Shown in pieces: positions 15,682-16,972 of a stretch of DNA of 16,972 nucleotides (positions are counted from its first letter, which is position 1; every line of letters starts with the position of its first letter). The DNA comes from JBCDCU01 sp039180865 (GTDB lineage Bacteria > Pseudomonadota > Alphaproteobacteria > Rhizobiales > JACESI01): assembly GCA_039180865.1 (NCBI GenBank), contig JBCDCZ010000074.1, forward strand, positions 1 to 16,972. The letters are read 5' to 3'. The notes under the pieces are model-generated. The model did not search any database, had not been told where the DNA came from, and was given only the letters and a program-made list of their open reading frames with translations. The translations under genes and the position numbers were made by a program.

Positions 15682-16764
15682 TTAGATGTCGAGAACGCGG
15701 TTCCGTTTCTGAACGTAAGCAGCATCGGCGATCGCCGTCCATCCGCCGATATCCTTACGTGCAGCGAGGAAGCTGTCGAAAATCTCTTTCGAAAGCGCGC
15801 TGTGGTCACGTGCCTCCTCGATGACTTCAGATGCAGCTTCACCGAAGCTGTCATAGACGTCGTCGTTGAATTCACGAAGCTCAACACCGTGCTCGTTGAT
15901 AAGTCTCGACAGGAATGTACCGTTGTTGGCGTTTGTTTCTGCCATCTGACGCGCGTTTTCTTCGTTAGCCGCAGCCTCGATAATAGCCTTCTCGGTTGCT
16001 GTAAGCGTACCCCACCAAGATGCATTCATGCCGAGCGCGAGCTGAGAGCCTGGCTCGTGCATACCTGGCCAGTAGTAGAACTTTGCAGCTTCGTAGAACT
16101 TCAGGAAGAAGTCGTTGTACGGGCCAACCCATTCGGTTGCGTCAATCGCACCAGAGACGAGGTTTTCGTAGATCTGTCCGCCCGGGAGTGAAACCGGTGA
16201 TGCGCCAAGTTTCGCCATGACGTCGCCGCCAAGGCCAGGAATACGCATCTTAAGACCTTTGAGGTCGTCTGCCGATTCGATTTCCTTGTTGAACCAGCCG
16301 CCCATCTGAACGCCGGTGTTACCGCACGCAAAGTTTTTCAGGCCGAATTCACCAGCAATCTTATCCCAGAGTGCCTGACCACCTGCGTACTTAATCCAGG
16401 CATCGATTTCCGTGTAGGTCAGACCGAATGGAACAGCCGTAAACGGTGCCCAACCCGGGTGCTTACCTTTCCAGTAATAATCGGCTGCGATGTAAGCCTG
16501 TGAGTTACCGGAAGCAACTTCGTCGAAGCTGTCGAATGCGCCGACGCGCTCACCGGCGGCGAAGTATTCAACGTTGATCGCACCTTCGGTGAGTTCACCG
16601 ATGCGAGCTGCCAAACGCTGTGCACTGATTCCGAGACCCGGGAAGTCCCGCGGCCAAGTTGAAACAATCACCATTTCTTTGGTGCTTTGTGCAAGGGCTG
16701 GTGTCGCAAGCGTTGCGGCGCCTGCGGTCAGAGCTGCGCCCTTCAAAAAATTACGGCGTTCCAT
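15682..16764 (-). CDS. TRAP transporter periplasmic substrate-binding protein (TakP/FcbT1-like DctP), Tat signal
   Basis: This is a periplasmic receptor that captures the substrate and delivers it to the permease. Residues 1-26 form a signal with the twin-arginine motif ERRNFLKG, an alanine-rich core and probable cleavage near TPALAQ. The mature part matches the TakP/FcbT1 subgroup: GNTGVQMGGWFNKEI (148-162), LKMRIPGLGGDVMAKLGA (171-188) with R174 as the expected carboxylate-binding Arg, GGQIYENLVSGAIDATEWVG (195-214) and YYWPGMHEPGSQLALGMN (230-247). TakP-type relatives bind 2-oxo acids and other members bind further organic acids, so a carboxylate is likely. The ATG at 16764 follows GGGAGGA with seven-base spacing; the longer in-frame start would place 14 residues before the Tat motif and is rejected. 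It is the first gene of the operon. Confidence 0.92.
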   Translation of the reverse strand: MERRNFLKGAALTAGAATLATPALAQSTKEMVIVSTWPRDFPGLGISAQRLAARIGELTEGAINVEYFAAGERVGAFDSFDEVASGNSQAYIAADYYWKGKHPGWAPFTAVPFGLTYTEIDAWIKYAGGQALWDKIAGEFGLKNFACGNTGVQMGGWFNKEIESADDLKGLKMRIPGLGGDVMAKLGASPVSLPGGQIYENLVSGAIDATEWVGPYNDFFLKFYEAAKFYYWPGMHEPGSQLALGMNASWWGTLTATEKAIIEAAANEENARQMAETNANNGTFLSRLINEHGVELREFNDDVYDSFGEAASEVIEEARDHSALSKEIFDSFLAARKDIGGWTAIADAAYVQKRNRVLDI

Positions 16765-16901
16765 ACGGATTCCTCCCATTCGCCCCGCACTCCAAAAGCA
16801 GGGCATCTAATAAACAGTTTGGGCGTGATACCCACCAAAACCGGGGAAGACAATTCTGTGCGACCCGCCCTGAAATGCCAGCAGCCCCGATAAGCGCCCG
16901 G

Positions 16902-16929
16902 ACCATAACAAGAGCTTTGTTCATGTCAA
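16902..16929 (-). promoter_or_regulatory. Candidate sigma70 promoter of the TRAP/CoA/soe operon with spacer palindrome
   Basis: On the minus strand TTGACA (plus-strand 16924-16929, a perfect -35 match) is followed after 16 bases by TATGGT (16902-16907, four of six -10 bases). It would start transcription about 130 bases before the receptor start codon. The spacer holds the pseudo-palindrome AACAA-GAGCT-TTGTT (16907-16921), well placed for a repressor. A second short repeat, TAGG/CCTA (16940-16943 and 16951-16954), lies just upstream of the -35. No regulator gene is in the window to pair with these sites. Confidence 0.45.
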
Positions 16930-16972
16930 GCCAAGACTTTAGGCAAAATACCTAGAAAGAACAGAGCTCAAG

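Noticed and set aside
1..16972. CRISPR arrays, insertion sequences, tRNA or rRNA genes
   Set aside because: No repeat-spacer pattern, transposase, terminal inverted repeats or structural RNA genes were recognised by reading both strands.

Overview
The window looks like a chromosomal segment of an alphaproteobacterium, plausibly marine or aquatic. The evidence is gene content typical of that class: a Tat-exported TakP/FcbT-type TRAP receptor, a SoeABC-type cytoplasmic molybdoenzyme, and a class III CoA-transferase, FAS1-like hydratase and CitE-like lyase set. Shine-Dalgarno sites are GGAGG-like, base composition is moderately GC-rich, and GTG starts are frequent. The lineage is inferred from style and cannot be fixed from the sequence alone.

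Left arm (1-3215). A methyl-accepting chemotaxis protein runs in from beyond the left edge on the + strand. It converges on a minus-strand CesT-like (type III secretion chaperone fold) small protein. A roughly 370-base gap without a convincing gene follows, then a + strand Popeye-like membrane protein with three predicted helices and a degenerate cyclic-nucleotide-binding domain.

Right arm (16972 down to 3262, all minus strand). Ten genes lie in one direction with short gaps or overlaps and read as one long operon. In transcription order they are: TRAP receptor (dctP-like), small permease (dctQ-like, double normal size), large permease (dctM-like, with a large extra cytoplasmic coiled-coil domain), class III CoA-transferase, MaoC/FAS1-like hydratase, CitE-like acyl-CoA lyase, PfkB-family kinase, and a three-subunit molybdopterin oxidoreductase best matched to SoeABC sulfite dehydrogenase. 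A candidate sigma70 promoter with a pseudo-palindrome in its spacer precedes dctP. Strong hairpins follow dctP and dctM and could set different expression levels for the receptor, the permease and the enzymes.

Working model (inference). The TRAP system imports an organic acid. The CoA-transferase activates it, the hydratase and lyase convert it through a hydroxyacyl-CoA to acetyl-CoA plus a 2-oxo acid, and SoeABC oxidises sulfite to sulfate on the cytoplasmic side, passing electrons to quinone. Enzymes of C5 dicarboxylate (itaconate/mesaconate) breakdown in one operon with a sulfite oxidase suggest that the substrate may carry a sulfo or sulfino group, for example a sulfodicarboxylate such as sulfosuccinate. 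No known desulfonating enzyme is in the window, so this is a hypothesis. The PfkB kinase has no obvious step in it.
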